The notes under the pieces were generated by a model. That model saw only the letters and a list, made by a program, of their open reading frames with translations, ran no database searches and was not told the DNA's origin. DNA of 64,000 nucleotides from RUG14121 sp964533935 (GTDB lineage: Bacteria > Bacillota_I > Bacilli_A > RF39 > UBA660): contig CAZHOG010000003.1 of NCBI GenBank assembly GCA_964533935.1, positions 60,761 to 124,760 on the forward strand, written 5' to 3'. Below, piece by piece: positions 18,739 through 27,093 of the stretch. The position numbers and the translations under genes are program-made. The first letter of the stretch is position 1, and each line of letters begins with the position of its first letter.

Positions 18739-19712
18739 TGTAAGCTCCTTTGCTGTTGAATTATTTTTTCACATTCTCCATTATAATTAATTCTTAAAGT
18801 TTCAAGCATTCTTTTATTACTTATAAAATCAAAATCTAACTGATCTAAACTTTTCATAATATTTTTTATATTAGCAATAGTATCGAATTTTTCCAAATAT
18901 TCTTTTAAATAATTTGGATCATCATTTATTCTATTTTTTAATGTTGCAGATAATACGGTTGCTAATATATATTTTTCATAAATTATATTATTAGCAGTTT
19001 TATTTTCAAGAATAATATTCAAATAATAATTTCCATATTTATTAAATATATATTGCTTCTTTTTATTAGGCAACTTATCTACTTCCAATTTAATATTTTC
19101 TTTTGATATAAAACCATCTTTAATAAACAATAATCGAACCATTTCGATAAATTCGCAAGCACCTGCTAAAAATATATAATTATTAATTCTTTCTAATAAA
19201 AGTAAATTGTTATCCTCTTTAAAATTATTTTCTTCTAAAAACTCATTTAATAATCTTTCAAAAGTCAAAGAATTTATTTCACCAAATAACATATAATAAA
19301 AATTTTTATTAAATGTATTAGATATTATATGTATAGATTCGTGGCACAAAGAATACACAGTTTTTAAATTATTGGTATCTTGAACATACATTATTCCATC
19401 TTTTGCCATATTTTTTTCTTCATTTTTGCTTATATCACATCTTTGTTTATCATTAATTAATTCATTGAATTTTTCAAAAATAGTATTATCAATACTCTTA
19501 AAAAATTCTTTTGAAATTTCTTCAGCCTCTGTAACATTCATTATATTAATATATTTATTTTCAAAATCTATTTCATTGCCTTGATTAAGAACTATATTAT
19601 TAATTGGTTTTAAAATCTCTGAAAATTTATAAAAGTCATCTGTTTTTCTGAAATCAATGTATGCTTTTAAATTCTTATTTATTTTTTCCCATGTTTCATC
19701 AGAATTATTCAT
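18723..19712 (-). CDS. Unknown protein with an HExxH metalloprotease-like motif
   Basis: 329 residues, not recognised as a named family. Near residue 125 it has SLCHESIHIIS (HExxH), followed about 20 residues later by GEINSLTFERLLNEFLEE, where a glutamate could be the third zinc ligand as in gluzincins such as M3 oligopeptidases. No signal peptide or membrane helix, so it should be cytosolic. Its ribosome binding site AGAGGAA overlaps the stop of the cysteine desulfurase gene and its own end overlaps thiI by 16 bp, so it is tightly coupled between two sulfur-transfer enzymes. A role in tRNA thiolation is only suggested by position. Confidence 0.7.
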   Translation of the reverse strand: MNNSDETWEKINKNLKAYIDFRKTDDFYKFSEILKPINNIVLNQGNEIDFENKYINIMNVTEAEEISKEFFKSIDNTIFEKFNELINDKQRCDISKNEEKNMAKDGIMYVQDTNNLKTVYSLCHESIHIISNTFNKNFYYMLFGEINSLTFERLLNEFLEENNFKEDNNLLLLERINNYIFLAGACEFIEMVRLLFIKDGFISKENIKLEVDKLPNKKKQYIFNKYGNYYLNIILENKTANNIIYEKYILATVLSATLKNRINDDPNYLKEYLEKFDTIANIKNIMKSLDQLDFDFISNKRMLETLRINYNGECEKIIQQQRSLQWKKL

Positions 19713-19713
19713 A

Positions 19714-20850
19714 TTATTCCTCTGAAATTAAATTACTAAGCTTATGATAAACTAATTTAAAGCTATTTAAAAATTTATTAATTTCATCAGTTGTTGTCAT
19801 ATGTGACAAACTTATTCTAATTGTAGAAGTTGCTCTTTTTTTATCATTATATATTGCCATAACACTAGTTGATAAATCTCCACTACTACAAGCAGTATTA
19901 GTACTTAAATATATTTCATATTCTTCCATAGCATGAATAAAAGTTTCAGGTTTAATATTATCTAAAGAAATATTTAAAATATGAGGAATAGAAATTTTTG
20001 TTTTATTAATTTTTATTCCATCAATTTTTTCAAGTTCAGCACAAATTTTTTCATTTAATCTTTTTATAAAACTTTCTTTTTTATCTAAATCCATAACAGA
20101 TAATCTGATTGCTTTTGATAAAGATGCAATTAAAGGAAGTGGTATAGTTCCAGGTCTTAAACTATTATCTTTACTGCTTCCATATATAATAGGAGTTAAT
20201 TTAACCCTGCTACTTTTATATAGAACTCCAATTCCCTTTGGGCCATAAATTTTATGTCCTGAAAAACTTGCTAAATCTACATCATGAAAATTTACAGAAA
20301 CTTTGCCTATTGCTTGAGTCATATCACTATGAAATAAAGTATTTTCATTTTCTTTTCTAATAACTTGTCTAATCATCTTAAGTGGTTGTCTAACTCCTAC
20401 TTCACTATTTACAGCTACAATACTTACTAAAATAGTAGTTGGTCTCATCAATTTTTTTAAATCATCAAAATCTATTAAACCATTTTCATCATTATCAACA
20501 TAGCTGATTTCAAAGCCTTGAGTTTCTAAGTAGTCACATATTTTGTAAATAGATGGATGTTCTAATTTTGAAACGATAATATGATTACCATATTTTGCAT
20601 ACGCAAAAGCAAGTCCAATAAGTGCCATATTATTACTTTCTGTAGCCCCACTAGTAAAAATTATTTCACTATCTAAAACATTAAAAATATCACTTATTTG
20701 TTTTTTTGCACTATTATATAAAGTTTTTGATTTAACACCTAGACTATGTATTGAATTGGCATTACCAATAAAATTTTTAGTAACATTATTATAAGTTTCT
20801 AAAACATCATAACTAACTGGAGTTGTTGCACTATAATCTAGATATATCAT
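19714..20850 (-). CDS. Cysteine desulfurase, NifS/IscS-like (partner of ThiI)
   Basis: 378 residues from the ATG at 20850 (MIYLDYSATTPV), chosen because AGGTGA sits 5 nt before it. A GTG nine bases upstream lies inside that ribosome binding site. It is a fold-type I PLP enzyme. The PLP lysine is in SFSGHKIYGPKGIG near residue 198, and the catalytic Cys is in the STNTACSSGD loop near residue 320. The shape and neighbourhood match the NifZ/YrvO type of desulfurase that feeds persulfide to ThiI. The order is desulfurase - unknown HExxH protein - thiI. Confidence 0.93.
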   Translation of the reverse strand: MIYLDYSATTPVSYDVLETYNNVTKNFIGNANSIHSLGVKSKTLYNSAKKQISDIFNVLDSEIIFTSGATESNNMALIGLAFAYAKYGNHIIVSKLEHPSIYKICDYLETQGFEISYVDNDENGLIDFDDLKKLMRPTTILVSIVAVNSEVGVRQPLKMIRQVIRKENENTLFHSDMTQAIGKVSVNFHDVDLASFSGHKIYGPKGIGVLYKSSRVKLTPIIYGSSKDNSLRPGTIPLPLIASLSKAIRLSVMDLDKKESFIKRLNEKICAELEKIDGIKINKTKISIPHILNISLDNIKPETFIHAMEEYEIYLSTNTACSSGDLSTSVMAIYNDKKRATSTIRISLSHMTTTDEINKFLNSFKLVYHKLSNLISEE

Positions 20851-20880
20851 AAAAATCACCTAAATTCATTATATATTATA

Positions 20881-20910
20881 TAAAATAAAAAAGCCATATT
20901 TTATTGGCTT
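20881..20910 (-). terminator. Terminator of the DUF308 gene
   Basis: Stem AAGCCA/TGGCTT with an 8-nt loop and TTTTTATTTTA on the minus strand. It overlaps the gene's stop codon. Confidence 0.8.
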
Positions 20911-21484
20911 ATTGTTCAATTATTTTTTTTACTTCATTAACTACTTGTTTAGCTTTAATTTTAATTAAAATCAAATCAATTACATCAATTACTGCATATA
21001 TACATATAATAATTCCGATTGTTTTAGTAACAAGCTTACCACCATTTACAGGGTCTAGTACTAATAATACTCCTGCAACTAATGTAATAATAGCGTACAC
21101 TAAAGTAATCGCCCAAAAACTTATTTTATCATCTCTTAAATCCATTGAAATAGAAATTCTATTAATACCATTTATAACCATCCATAATCCTGTTATTATT
21201 GGTATAATAGTATTTAAAATATTTTCATTCATTAATAATACTAATCCTGCAATAATACACAACATTCCCATCATAAAACTAAATGTTGTTGCAAATCCTC
21301 TAGATCTAAATCTAAAATAATTTATTATTGGAATAATTCCTATTATTAAAAATGCTACTCCCATTATTATAGCTACTGTTTTAATTACAGTATCTGGAAA
21401 AATAAATAATAAAACTCCAAATGATAAAATAGCTATTGTAGATATCATAGACATCCAAAATATTCTTTTAGTTAAATCTTTCAT
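20909..21484 (-). CDS. HdeD-like DUF308 membrane protein
   Basis: 191 residues with six membrane helices in three repeated hairpins, the DUF308/HdeD pattern (for example FGVLLFIFPDTVIKTVAIIMGVAFLIIGII followed by similar units). E. coli HdeD is linked to acid resistance, but most homologues have no known function. It is monocistronic, with its own terminator, and divergent from the small TTG-start gene that follows. Confidence 0.8.
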   Translation of the reverse strand: MKDLTKRIFWMSMISTIAILSFGVLLFIFPDTVIKTVAIIMGVAFLIIGIIPIINYFRFRSRGFATTFSFMMGMLCIIAGLVLLMNENILNTIIPIITGLWMVINGINRISISMDLRDDKISFWAITLVYAIITLVAGVLLVLDPVNGGKLVTKTIGIIICIYAVIDVIDLILIKIKAKQVVNEVKKIIEQ

Positions 21485-21579
21485 ATTAATTACCTCACTT
21501 ATATAACAAGAATATACCTTTTTTGAGAAAAATGCAAACCATTATAGAATAGAATTAATTAGACAAGGGGGATTATATT

Positions 21580-21936
21580 TTGAATAATAAATTTCCTCCA
21601 AATATTGAACCAGGTTTATTCACTTTAACCGCTGTAGCTGTTGGTGCCTGTTTAATTCAAGATTATAATGCTAATGAACAAAATGCCATTGGAAACTGGA
21701 TAATAATGGCTGGTCAGTATGTATTAACTAATGCTGCTCAACAACAATTAATAGAAAGTCGTATTGAGAATGCTAATATTAATACAAACAGTAAAGAAGC
21801 TAAAGCTGGTGGCAGTCCATTTACTACACAAAAAAAAATGAGTAATCAAACTCAAAGAGATGAAGTTGATTTTTTACTTGATGCCTTAGAAAAAATGCAA
21901 AAAGAATTAAATTCATTTAAAAATGATCAAAAATAA
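21580..21936 (+). CDS. Conserved-looking small hypothetical protein
   Basis: 118 residues starting at TTG 21580 behind a strong AAGGGGG; no ATG is near. The middle has a hydrophobic stretch LFTLTAVAVGACLIQDY (about 13-29) and another IGNWIIMAGQYVLTNAAQQQLIE. The C-terminal 50 residues are hydrophilic with a predicted helix (DEVDFLLDALEKMQKELNSF). Not recognised. It could be a small membrane-associated protein. Its end forms one half of a 28-bp palindrome shared with the convergent gene. Confidence 0.7.
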   Translation: MNNKFPPNIEPGLFTLTAVAVGACLIQDYNANEQNAIGNWIIMAGQYVLTNAAQQQLIESRIENANINTNSKEAKAGGSPFTTQKKMSNQTQRDEVDFLLDALEKMQKELNSFKNDQK

Positions 21937-21950
21937 TTATTTTTGATCAT
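21923..21950. terminator. Perfect 28-bp palindrome acting as bidirectional terminator
   Basis: ATGATCAAAAATAA followed by its exact complement TTATTTTTGATCAT. It spans both stop codons of the convergent genes at 21580-21936 and 21937-22767. As RNA it forms a hairpin on either strand, but it lacks a long T-run outside the stem. Confidence 0.6.
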
Positions 21951-22767
21951 AGTCATCTAAAAAGTTATATACTTCGTTATCTTTATGATAACCAATTATT
22001 TGAGTTAAATTTATATTTGCTACACTATTAAAAATATTTTGATCTATATATTTATTAGTTTGTCTAAATTGATTAACCAAGTTTTTCATTTCCAATCTCT
22101 TACTTGCAGATTCATCTATACTGCACGTTTCAGTAAATTTACACGCACAATTTAAAAACTTTAATTCATTATATGAAACCCATGATTTAATAGCACTTTC
22201 TTTTACTAAATATAAAGGTCTTATCAATTCCATATTTTCAAAATTATCACTATGAAGTTTAGGCATCATAGTTTTAATTTCACCACTATATAGCATTGAT
22301 AATAAAATTGTTTCAACAACATCATCAAAATGGTGTCCTAAAGCTATTTTATTGCATCCCAAATTTTTAGCTTCATTATATAAATGTCCTCTCCTCATTC
22401 TCGCACATAGATAACAAGGATTGCCTTTGGTTAAATTTGTTACTACTTTAAAAATATCTGATTCAAAAATATGAACTGGAATATTCATTAATTTTGCATT
22501 TTCTTCAATCAATTTAGCATTCGCATCATTATACCCTGGATTCATAACAATAAATTCTAAATCAAAATTCATTTTCCCATGTCTTTTTAATTCCTGAAAA
22601 CATTTAGCTAATAAAAATGAATCTTTACCGCCAGATATACAGACTGCAATTTTATCATTTTCTTCAATTAATTTATAATCATTAATTGCTTTAACAAATG
22701 GTCTCCATATTTCTTTACGATATTTTTTTATGATACTTTTTTCAATATTTTTGCAATCTTCTTCCAT
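21937..22767 (-). CDS. tRNA 2-thiocytidine synthetase TtcA-like PP-loop ATPase
   Basis: 276 residues of the TtcA/TilS adenine nucleotide hydrolase fold. The PP-loop ISGGKDSFLLAKC is near residue 45, a CYLC cysteine pair is near 117-120, and GHHFDDVVETILLSMLYSG and a later NCACKF cluster (near 208) follow; TtcA uses such cysteines to hold a 4Fe-4S cluster that carries sulfur. It would thiolate a tRNA base in the cytosol (C32 in E. coli); the exact target here is unknown. The ATG follows AAGAGGTG. Together with thiI and the desulfurase about 1 kb away it makes a thiolation neighbourhood. Confidence 0.82.
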   Translation of the reverse strand: MEEDCKNIEKSIIKKYRKEIWRPFVKAINDYKLIEENDKIAVCISGGKDSFLLAKCFQELKRHGKMNFDLEFIVMNPGYNDANAKLIEENAKLMNIPVHIFESDIFKVVTNLTKGNPCYLCARMRRGHLYNEAKNLGCNKIALGHHFDDVVETILLSMLYSGEIKTMMPKLHSDNFENMELIRPLYLVKESAIKSWVSYNELKFLNCACKFTETCSIDESASKRLEMKNLVNQFRQTNKYIDQNIFNSVANINLTQIIGYHKDNEVYNFLDDYDQK

Positions 22768-22803
22768 CAGTGCACCTCTTCAAAAGAAATTATAACATAC
22801 TTT

Positions 22804-23580
22804 TTAATTGTTTTCTTCACTTATTAAATCAGTCAAATAAATTGGAGTAAGTCCTTTAAATTTTATTTGGTTTAATATAACATTTACATTATCAATATTT
22901 GTACTATTTTTAATTAAAATAATAATTCCATTTTTAATACTATTTTTAACTTCAAAAACATTATTATTATTTAAAACTATCGTTGGTTCAACTAAATATT
23001 TTTTCTTGCTTCTACAAAATTGTAAATTATTCTTATTTTCTAAAAAACATATATTATTAGATGCACTTTTTAAATATGAATTAACTTTATTATAATTACT
23101 AAAATCATTATTTATTTTCTCTAATTTTGTTTGAACATCATAAGTATCAACATCAACTAATATATCAGCTTTAATATTATTATCATCAAAGTACTTAATA
23201 GTATTTTGATTATATTCAATTACAATGCTCATTTTTTGATCAATATAGTTTCCTGTTTTAATTATTTTATCCTTATTATCTTCCAAACTTATTTTAGGAA
23301 TTATTTGGTCATATACTAAATAATAAGAATTAAAAGCACCAAAGGATTTCATTAAACTAAAACTTTTTGAAGAATTAATAGTTAATCCATTTTTACCTGG
23401 AATAATATAATCATCTTCAATTATAGCATTTACACTTTTTTCATAATTATCTTTTTTTATATTTTCAATTTCTATCATAATAGGATTTTTACTTTGAACT
23501 AATAAAGCAATTTTATCAGTATAATAAAAGCTAAAAACCATAATAATTATTATCCCAAAATATTTATATATTTTTTTCAC
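22804..23580 (-). CDS. Membrane-anchored protein, possibly a degenerate polysaccharide deacetylase
   Basis: 258 residues from GTG 23580, which has AGGTGA 8 nt upstream. Longer starts would run into the terminator of the previous gene. One N-terminal helix (FGIIIIMVFSFYYTD) anchors an extracytoplasmic domain. The C-terminal pattern GIIILIKN...NVILNQIKFKGLTPIYLTDLIS resembles the last strands of NodB-type deacetylases, and VDVDTYDV is also suggestive. I cannot find the catalytic His and Asp motifs, so it is either a very divergent or an inactive relative. Function unknown. Confidence 0.5.
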   Translation of the reverse strand: MKKIYKYFGIIIIMVFSFYYTDKIALLVQSKNPIMIEIENIKKDNYEKSVNAIIEDDYIIPGKNGLTINSSKSFSLMKSFGAFNSYYLVYDQIIPKISLEDNKDKIIKTGNYIDQKMSIVIEYNQNTIKYFDDNNIKADILVDVDTYDVQTKLEKINNDFSNYNKVNSYLKSASNNICFLENKNNLQFCRSKKKYLVEPTIVLNNNNVFEVKNSIKNGIIILIKNSTNIDNVNVILNQIKFKGLTPIYLTDLISEENN

Positions 23581-23613
23581 AAAAAAATCACCTATTAAAA
23601 TATATGATAAGGC

Positions 23614-23639
23614 AAAAAAAAAAGTCTTTTTCAAGACTT
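23614..23639 (-). terminator. Terminator of the NPKTG surface-protein gene
   Basis: Stem AAGTCTT/AAGACTT with a 4-nt loop and a run of about ten T on the minus strand. Confidence 0.9.
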
Positions 23640-24165
23640 AGATTTTATATAATTTTGTATTTTTTCTTGTAACATAGTATACACCACCAGCAAGAGCAAC
23701 ACCTACAGCTATTACTGCATATGGCATAAAATTACCTGTTTTAGGATTTTCTGTTGTTTTAGTTAATTCTACAGTTTTAGGAACTTGTAAACAAGTAAAT
23801 ACTACACTACAATTTTGACCAGCAGTACCTTTACTTATAAATTCTAAAGAACCAATAGTAAATTCTGAAGCAGTTTCAGCAACAGAGTTACTAAAATAAA
23901 TTTGATCTCCAGATACATTTACAGACCATCCATTATTTCCTATTTCAGACCCTTGAACAAATTCAGCATTTTCAAGTTTCATTGAAGCACTAAGTTCATT
24001 CATAGTATTTCCACCAGTCTGATTAACTACAATATTAACTTTAAAGCGTCCATTTGATTCTTCTACTTTATTATAAGAAACAGATGTTGTTGCAGCATTT
24101 GCTTTAATTGGTAATGCTATTAATAAAGCAATAGCAATCATTCCTAAATATTTTTTAATTTTCAT
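23638..24165 (-). CDS. Secreted cell-wall-anchored protein with an NPKTG sorting signal
   Basis: 175 residues. A signal peptide ends near ALPIKANAA (residues 1-25). The mature domain of about 110 residues is beta-rich (VNIVVNQTGGNTMNELSASM...FTIGSLEFISKG), with features of a cohesin-like fold, and has a Cys pair (NCSVVFTC) that could form a disulfide. The C-terminus is a textbook sorting signal: ENPKTG (near 143-148), a hydrophobic helix, then RKNTKLYKI. Divergent from it, 139 bp away, is a class B sortase gene, so this is probably that enzyme's substrate. The ligand of the mature domain is unknown. Confidence 0.8.
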   Translation of the reverse strand: MKIKKYLGMIAIALLIALPIKANAATTSVSYNKVEESNGRFKVNIVVNQTGGNTMNELSASMKLENAEFVQGSEIGNNGWSVNVSGDQIYFSNSVAETASEFTIGSLEFISKGTAGQNCSVVFTCLQVPKTVELTKTTENPKTGNFMPYAVIAVGVALAGGVYYVTRKNTKLYKI

Positions 24166-24208
24166 AAAATATACCTCTTTCCATTTTTCCTATTTCTATT
24201 ATGTCTTA

Positions 24209-24217
24209 ATTATAACA
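24209..24217 (-). promoter_or_regulatory. Extended -10 promoter of the NPKTG protein gene
   Basis: TGTTATAAT on the minus strand, that is TGn next to a perfect TATAAT. No good -35 box is evident. It lies about 45 bp before the ATG. Confidence 0.45.
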
Positions 24218-24304
24218 CAAAAATACATTATTGCTATATATTTTTATTTTTTTTATAAAAAAAGTGTAAAATATGATATCATATTATAGTAGGTGGTATG
24301 ACAA

Positions 24305-25900
24305 ATGAAAAAGATACTAATCAGTATAAAAAATGATTCTTTAGTTTTTGCTTACAGGACTTCTTTGCCCAAGAGTCAAGGAAATTTATTAAATACCAAT
24401 ATTATTTCTGATAACGAGCTAGTTTTTAGTGACGAATATTTATCTAATAATATTAAAATTGTTTCTTTGTTTTTGAAGGAATTATGTGTTGAAAAGCAAA
24501 TTCATGCAGTTACTGTATCAAATAATGAATTAGCATTCCTAATATTAAAATTACTTAAGAAAAATGATTATGTAACTTCATTTTACATAAAAGAAAATGC
24601 TAATTTAACTTTTGCTATTTGTGAAGAATTGATTAGCTGTAAATATATTAAGAAATTAAATGTATTTAGTATTCAAACATTTATGTTAGAAATGTTAGAT
24701 AATCATGACATAATGGTTGAATCAAGAAATGAAACATTTGTAGTTTCAAATTTCATGTTAGAAAATAATTTACAACAATTTTCAAAAATCTATTATAAAT
24801 CTTCACTAAGATTTACCATACCACTTTCAAAAGATGATCTAGATGATTTTGAAGCTTTTTGTAAAATAAATAGATATTTAAAAAACATACACATAAGTCA
24901 ATTCGATAATTATGATTTAGATAATATAATAACAATTATAAAGAATAATAAATTAAAGAATTTAAAAATTTATATTCATGATGATAATAACAATGTAGAA
25001 AATATTGAATTTTTAAAAAAATTAAATAAAAAATTCAAATCTAAATATAAAATAGAATTTAAACTTAAATATTCTGATGAATATTTAAAAGAAAATATAT
25101 TTAAACAAATAATGTTAAATACTTTAAAAATATGTGGCTTAATAATAACTACTCTCGTTATAGGAATTATTTCCTATGTTAGTTATACTAATTATAAAGC
25201 TATGAAAGACTTAACTAAAATTCAAAATAATATTAATGATATTATTGAAGATGCCAAAGAAGAAAATATTGAGCCACCCGAAGAAAACATAGATAATAAT
25301 ATTGAAAATACCGAAAACACTTCAAATAATACCATTATAAATAAAGATTTGACTGCTTTATTTGAAATTAATACTGATGTTTATGGATGGTTAAAAGTTA
25401 ATAACACTAATATTGATTATCCAGTTGTCAAATCTGAAGATAATAGTTATTATTTGAAACATAATCTATATAAAGAAAATGATAAAAATGGTTGGATTTT
25501 TATGGATTATCGTAATAGTAAAACAAGCGAATTAAGCAAAAATACCATTATTTATGGTCATAACATGTATTATAGTGGTGTTATGTTTGGAACTCTTACC
25601 AATGCCTATAAAAAGTCTTGGTATACTAATAAAGATAATCAAATTATTACTTTTAATACGCTATATAAAAATATGAAATTTCAAATATTCTCTATATATA
25701 AAATTCCTAAGACTTCAGATTATCTTTATACTTCATTCGATTCTGATGATGAATTTCAAGAATTTGTTTCAATGATAAAAGGAAGAAGTATTTATGACTT
25801 TAATATTGATATAAATAATGATGATAATATTTTAACATTATCTACTTGTACGGGTAACAATGCTAGACTTGTAGTTCACGCCAAACTAATAAAAGAATAA
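24305..25900 (+). CDS. Class B sortase with a large N-terminal cytoplasmic domain
   Basis: 531 residues, about twice the usual sortase length. Residues 1-270 are soluble, highly charged and not recognised. A single membrane helix (ICGLIITTLVIGIISYVSY, near 277-296) and a Glu/Asn-rich spacer follow. The catalytic domain (about 348-531) opens with INTDVYGWLKVNNTNIDYPVV and contains His in IYGHNMYYSG, Cys in LSTCTG and Arg in NNARLVVHAKL. The layout is type II, with catalysis outside, so the N-terminal domain lies in the cytosol. The ATG follows AGGTGG. Its likely substrate is the divergent NPKTG protein. Confidence 0.88.
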   Translation: MKKILISIKNDSLVFAYRTSLPKSQGNLLNTNIISDNELVFSDEYLSNNIKIVSLFLKELCVEKQIHAVTVSNNELAFLILKLLKKNDYVTSFYIKENANLTFAICEELISCKYIKKLNVFSIQTFMLEMLDNHDIMVESRNETFVVSNFMLENNLQQFSKIYYKSSLRFTIPLSKDDLDDFEAFCKINRYLKNIHISQFDNYDLDNIITIIKNNKLKNLKIYIHDDNNNVENIEFLKKLNKKFKSKYKIEFKLKYSDEYLKENIFKQIMLNTLKICGLIITTLVIGIISYVSYTNYKAMKDLTKIQNNINDIIEDAKEENIEPPEENIDNNIENTENTSNNTIINKDLTALFEINTDVYGWLKVNNTNIDYPVVKSEDNSYYLKHNLYKENDKNGWIFMDYRNSKTSELSKNTIIYGHNMYYSGVMFGTLTNAYKKSWYTNKDNQIITFNTLYKNMKFQIFSIYKIPKTSDYLYTSFDSDDEFQEFVSMIKGRSIYDFNIDINNDDNILTLSTCTGNNARLVVHAKLIKE

Positions 25901-25921
25901 TTTTAAAAATTATTCTTTTTT
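25891..25921 (+). terminator. Terminator of the sortase gene
   Basis: Stem AAAGAATAATTTT/AAAATTATTCTTT followed by extra T residues, overlapping the stop. Confidence 0.8.
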
Positions 25922-25925
25922 TCAT

Positions 25926-25949
25926 AAAAAAAATGTCATTAAGACATTT
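25926..25949 (-). terminator. Terminator of the gene at 25939-27024
   Basis: Stem AAATGTC/GACATTT with a 5-nt loop and a T-run on the minus strand. Confidence 0.75.
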
Positions 25950-27024
25950 CTAAACTACATTGATATCCTTTGCTTCCATAAAGAGTTCTAACTTCTTCAA
26001 AAGTTGATGGAAATAAACCATTAAGTTTATTAAGTTCACTTGAATCTAATAACTTAACTATCTTTATTTTATAATATTCATCATCAAAGCTCGCTACTCC
26101 ACTATGATTTTCAATCATTTTAGAAGAATCATATTCTGCCTTAGCTTTATCATAATCTTCTTGACTATTAAAAATATAATCATATATTCTTATTGCATTT
26201 ACAAAGTAATCAACAGAATTAAAACCTATTTTATCATTAACCTTTAATGATGCATTATAATTAGTAGTATCATTTTTAGATGCAGATAAATACTTTTCAG
26301 CTACTACATTCGAAACAACTAATATAGCATCTTTTGAATTTTTATTATTGTATTCATCAACTACATTAATTCTTTCTATATAAATACCATTATTTTTAAT
26401 ATCATTTAAAGCTTTATTTTTATCTTCAAAAGAAACTGTTGTTTTTGATAAATCATAACTATTCATGATAAAATTTGTTGCTTCAATAGTTTCATTATTT
26501 TTAGCATTAAATATTTTTAATGAAACTTGAGGAGCTGTAGTATCTACAACTTTAGCCTTAGCAGTATAACTTTTATCTGAACAATTAATTTTATAATCAT
26601 ATTCCCCTATTTTAGAAATATCAACTGATGATAAATCTATTTTGCAATCTGATAATCCATCAACATAATCATCAATATTATCAGATAATTCACTACCTAA
26701 TTCTAGCTCAATAGTTGCAATTTTTGAACCCATTGACGTTGTATTTTTAGCATATACCAAAAAATAATACAAACCTAATCCAAATAAAACTATTAATACT
26801 ATTATTAAAATAATCCATAAAATCTTAAAATTGAATTTTTTATGTTTTTGTGAATTATTTTGCCAATCGCTTGAAGGAATACCACCAATTTCACTAATTC
26901 TAGGAGGAACTGGTACTGATTCAACTGGTTTAATAAATTGATTTTTTAAATCATTATTTGTAACTGGAGTATCTATATCCAATACTTCAATATTATTTAA
27001 ATTATTATTTCCATTATCATTCAT
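25939..27024 (-). CDS. Membrane-anchored protein with Ig-like extracellular repeats, unknown function
   Basis: 361 residues. The first ~65 residues are Asn/Pro-rich and probably disordered in the cytosol. A strong helix, KILWIILIIVLIVLFGLGLYYFLVYA (about 68-93), crosses the membrane. Outside are one or two beta domains: SKIGEYDYKINCSDKSYTAKAKVVDTTAPQV is the end-strand pattern of bacterial Ig-like (DUF5011/HYR-type) repeats. A helical C-terminal region rich in Asp, Lys and Tyr follows. It may be an envelope structural or sensing protein. Start from ATG 27024 with a modest binding site. Confidence 0.65.
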   Translation of the reverse strand: MNDNGNNNLNNIEVLDIDTPVTNNDLKNQFIKPVESVPVPPRISEIGGIPSSDWQNNSQKHKKFNFKILWIILIIVLIVLFGLGLYYFLVYAKNTTSMGSKIATIELELGSELSDNIDDYVDGLSDCKIDLSSVDISKIGEYDYKINCSDKSYTAKAKVVDTTAPQVSLKIFNAKNNETIEATNFIMNSYDLSKTTVSFEDKNKALNDIKNNGIYIERINVVDEYNNKNSKDAILVVSNVVAEKYLSASKNDTTNYNASLKVNDKIGFNSVDYFVNAIRIYDYIFNSQEDYDKAKAEYDSSKMIENHSGVASFDDEYYKIKIVKLLDSSELNKLNGLFPSTFEEVRTLYGSKGYQCSLEMS

Positions 27025-27062
27025 TTTATCAACCCTTATTCTTTTAAATTATATCTTTTTTC

Positions 27063-27093
27063 AAATTAAAAAGCAATAACATAGCATTGCTCT
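27063..27093 (-). terminator. Terminator of the GH73-like gene
   Basis: Stem AGCAAT/ATTGCT with an 8-nt loop followed by TTTTTAATTT on the minus strand. Confidence 0.7.

Noticed and set aside
20904..21320. Long plus-strand frame opposite the DUF308 gene
   Set aside because: Antisense shadow of a membrane-protein gene, with no start signal of its own; the minus-strand frame has a recognisable family and terminator.
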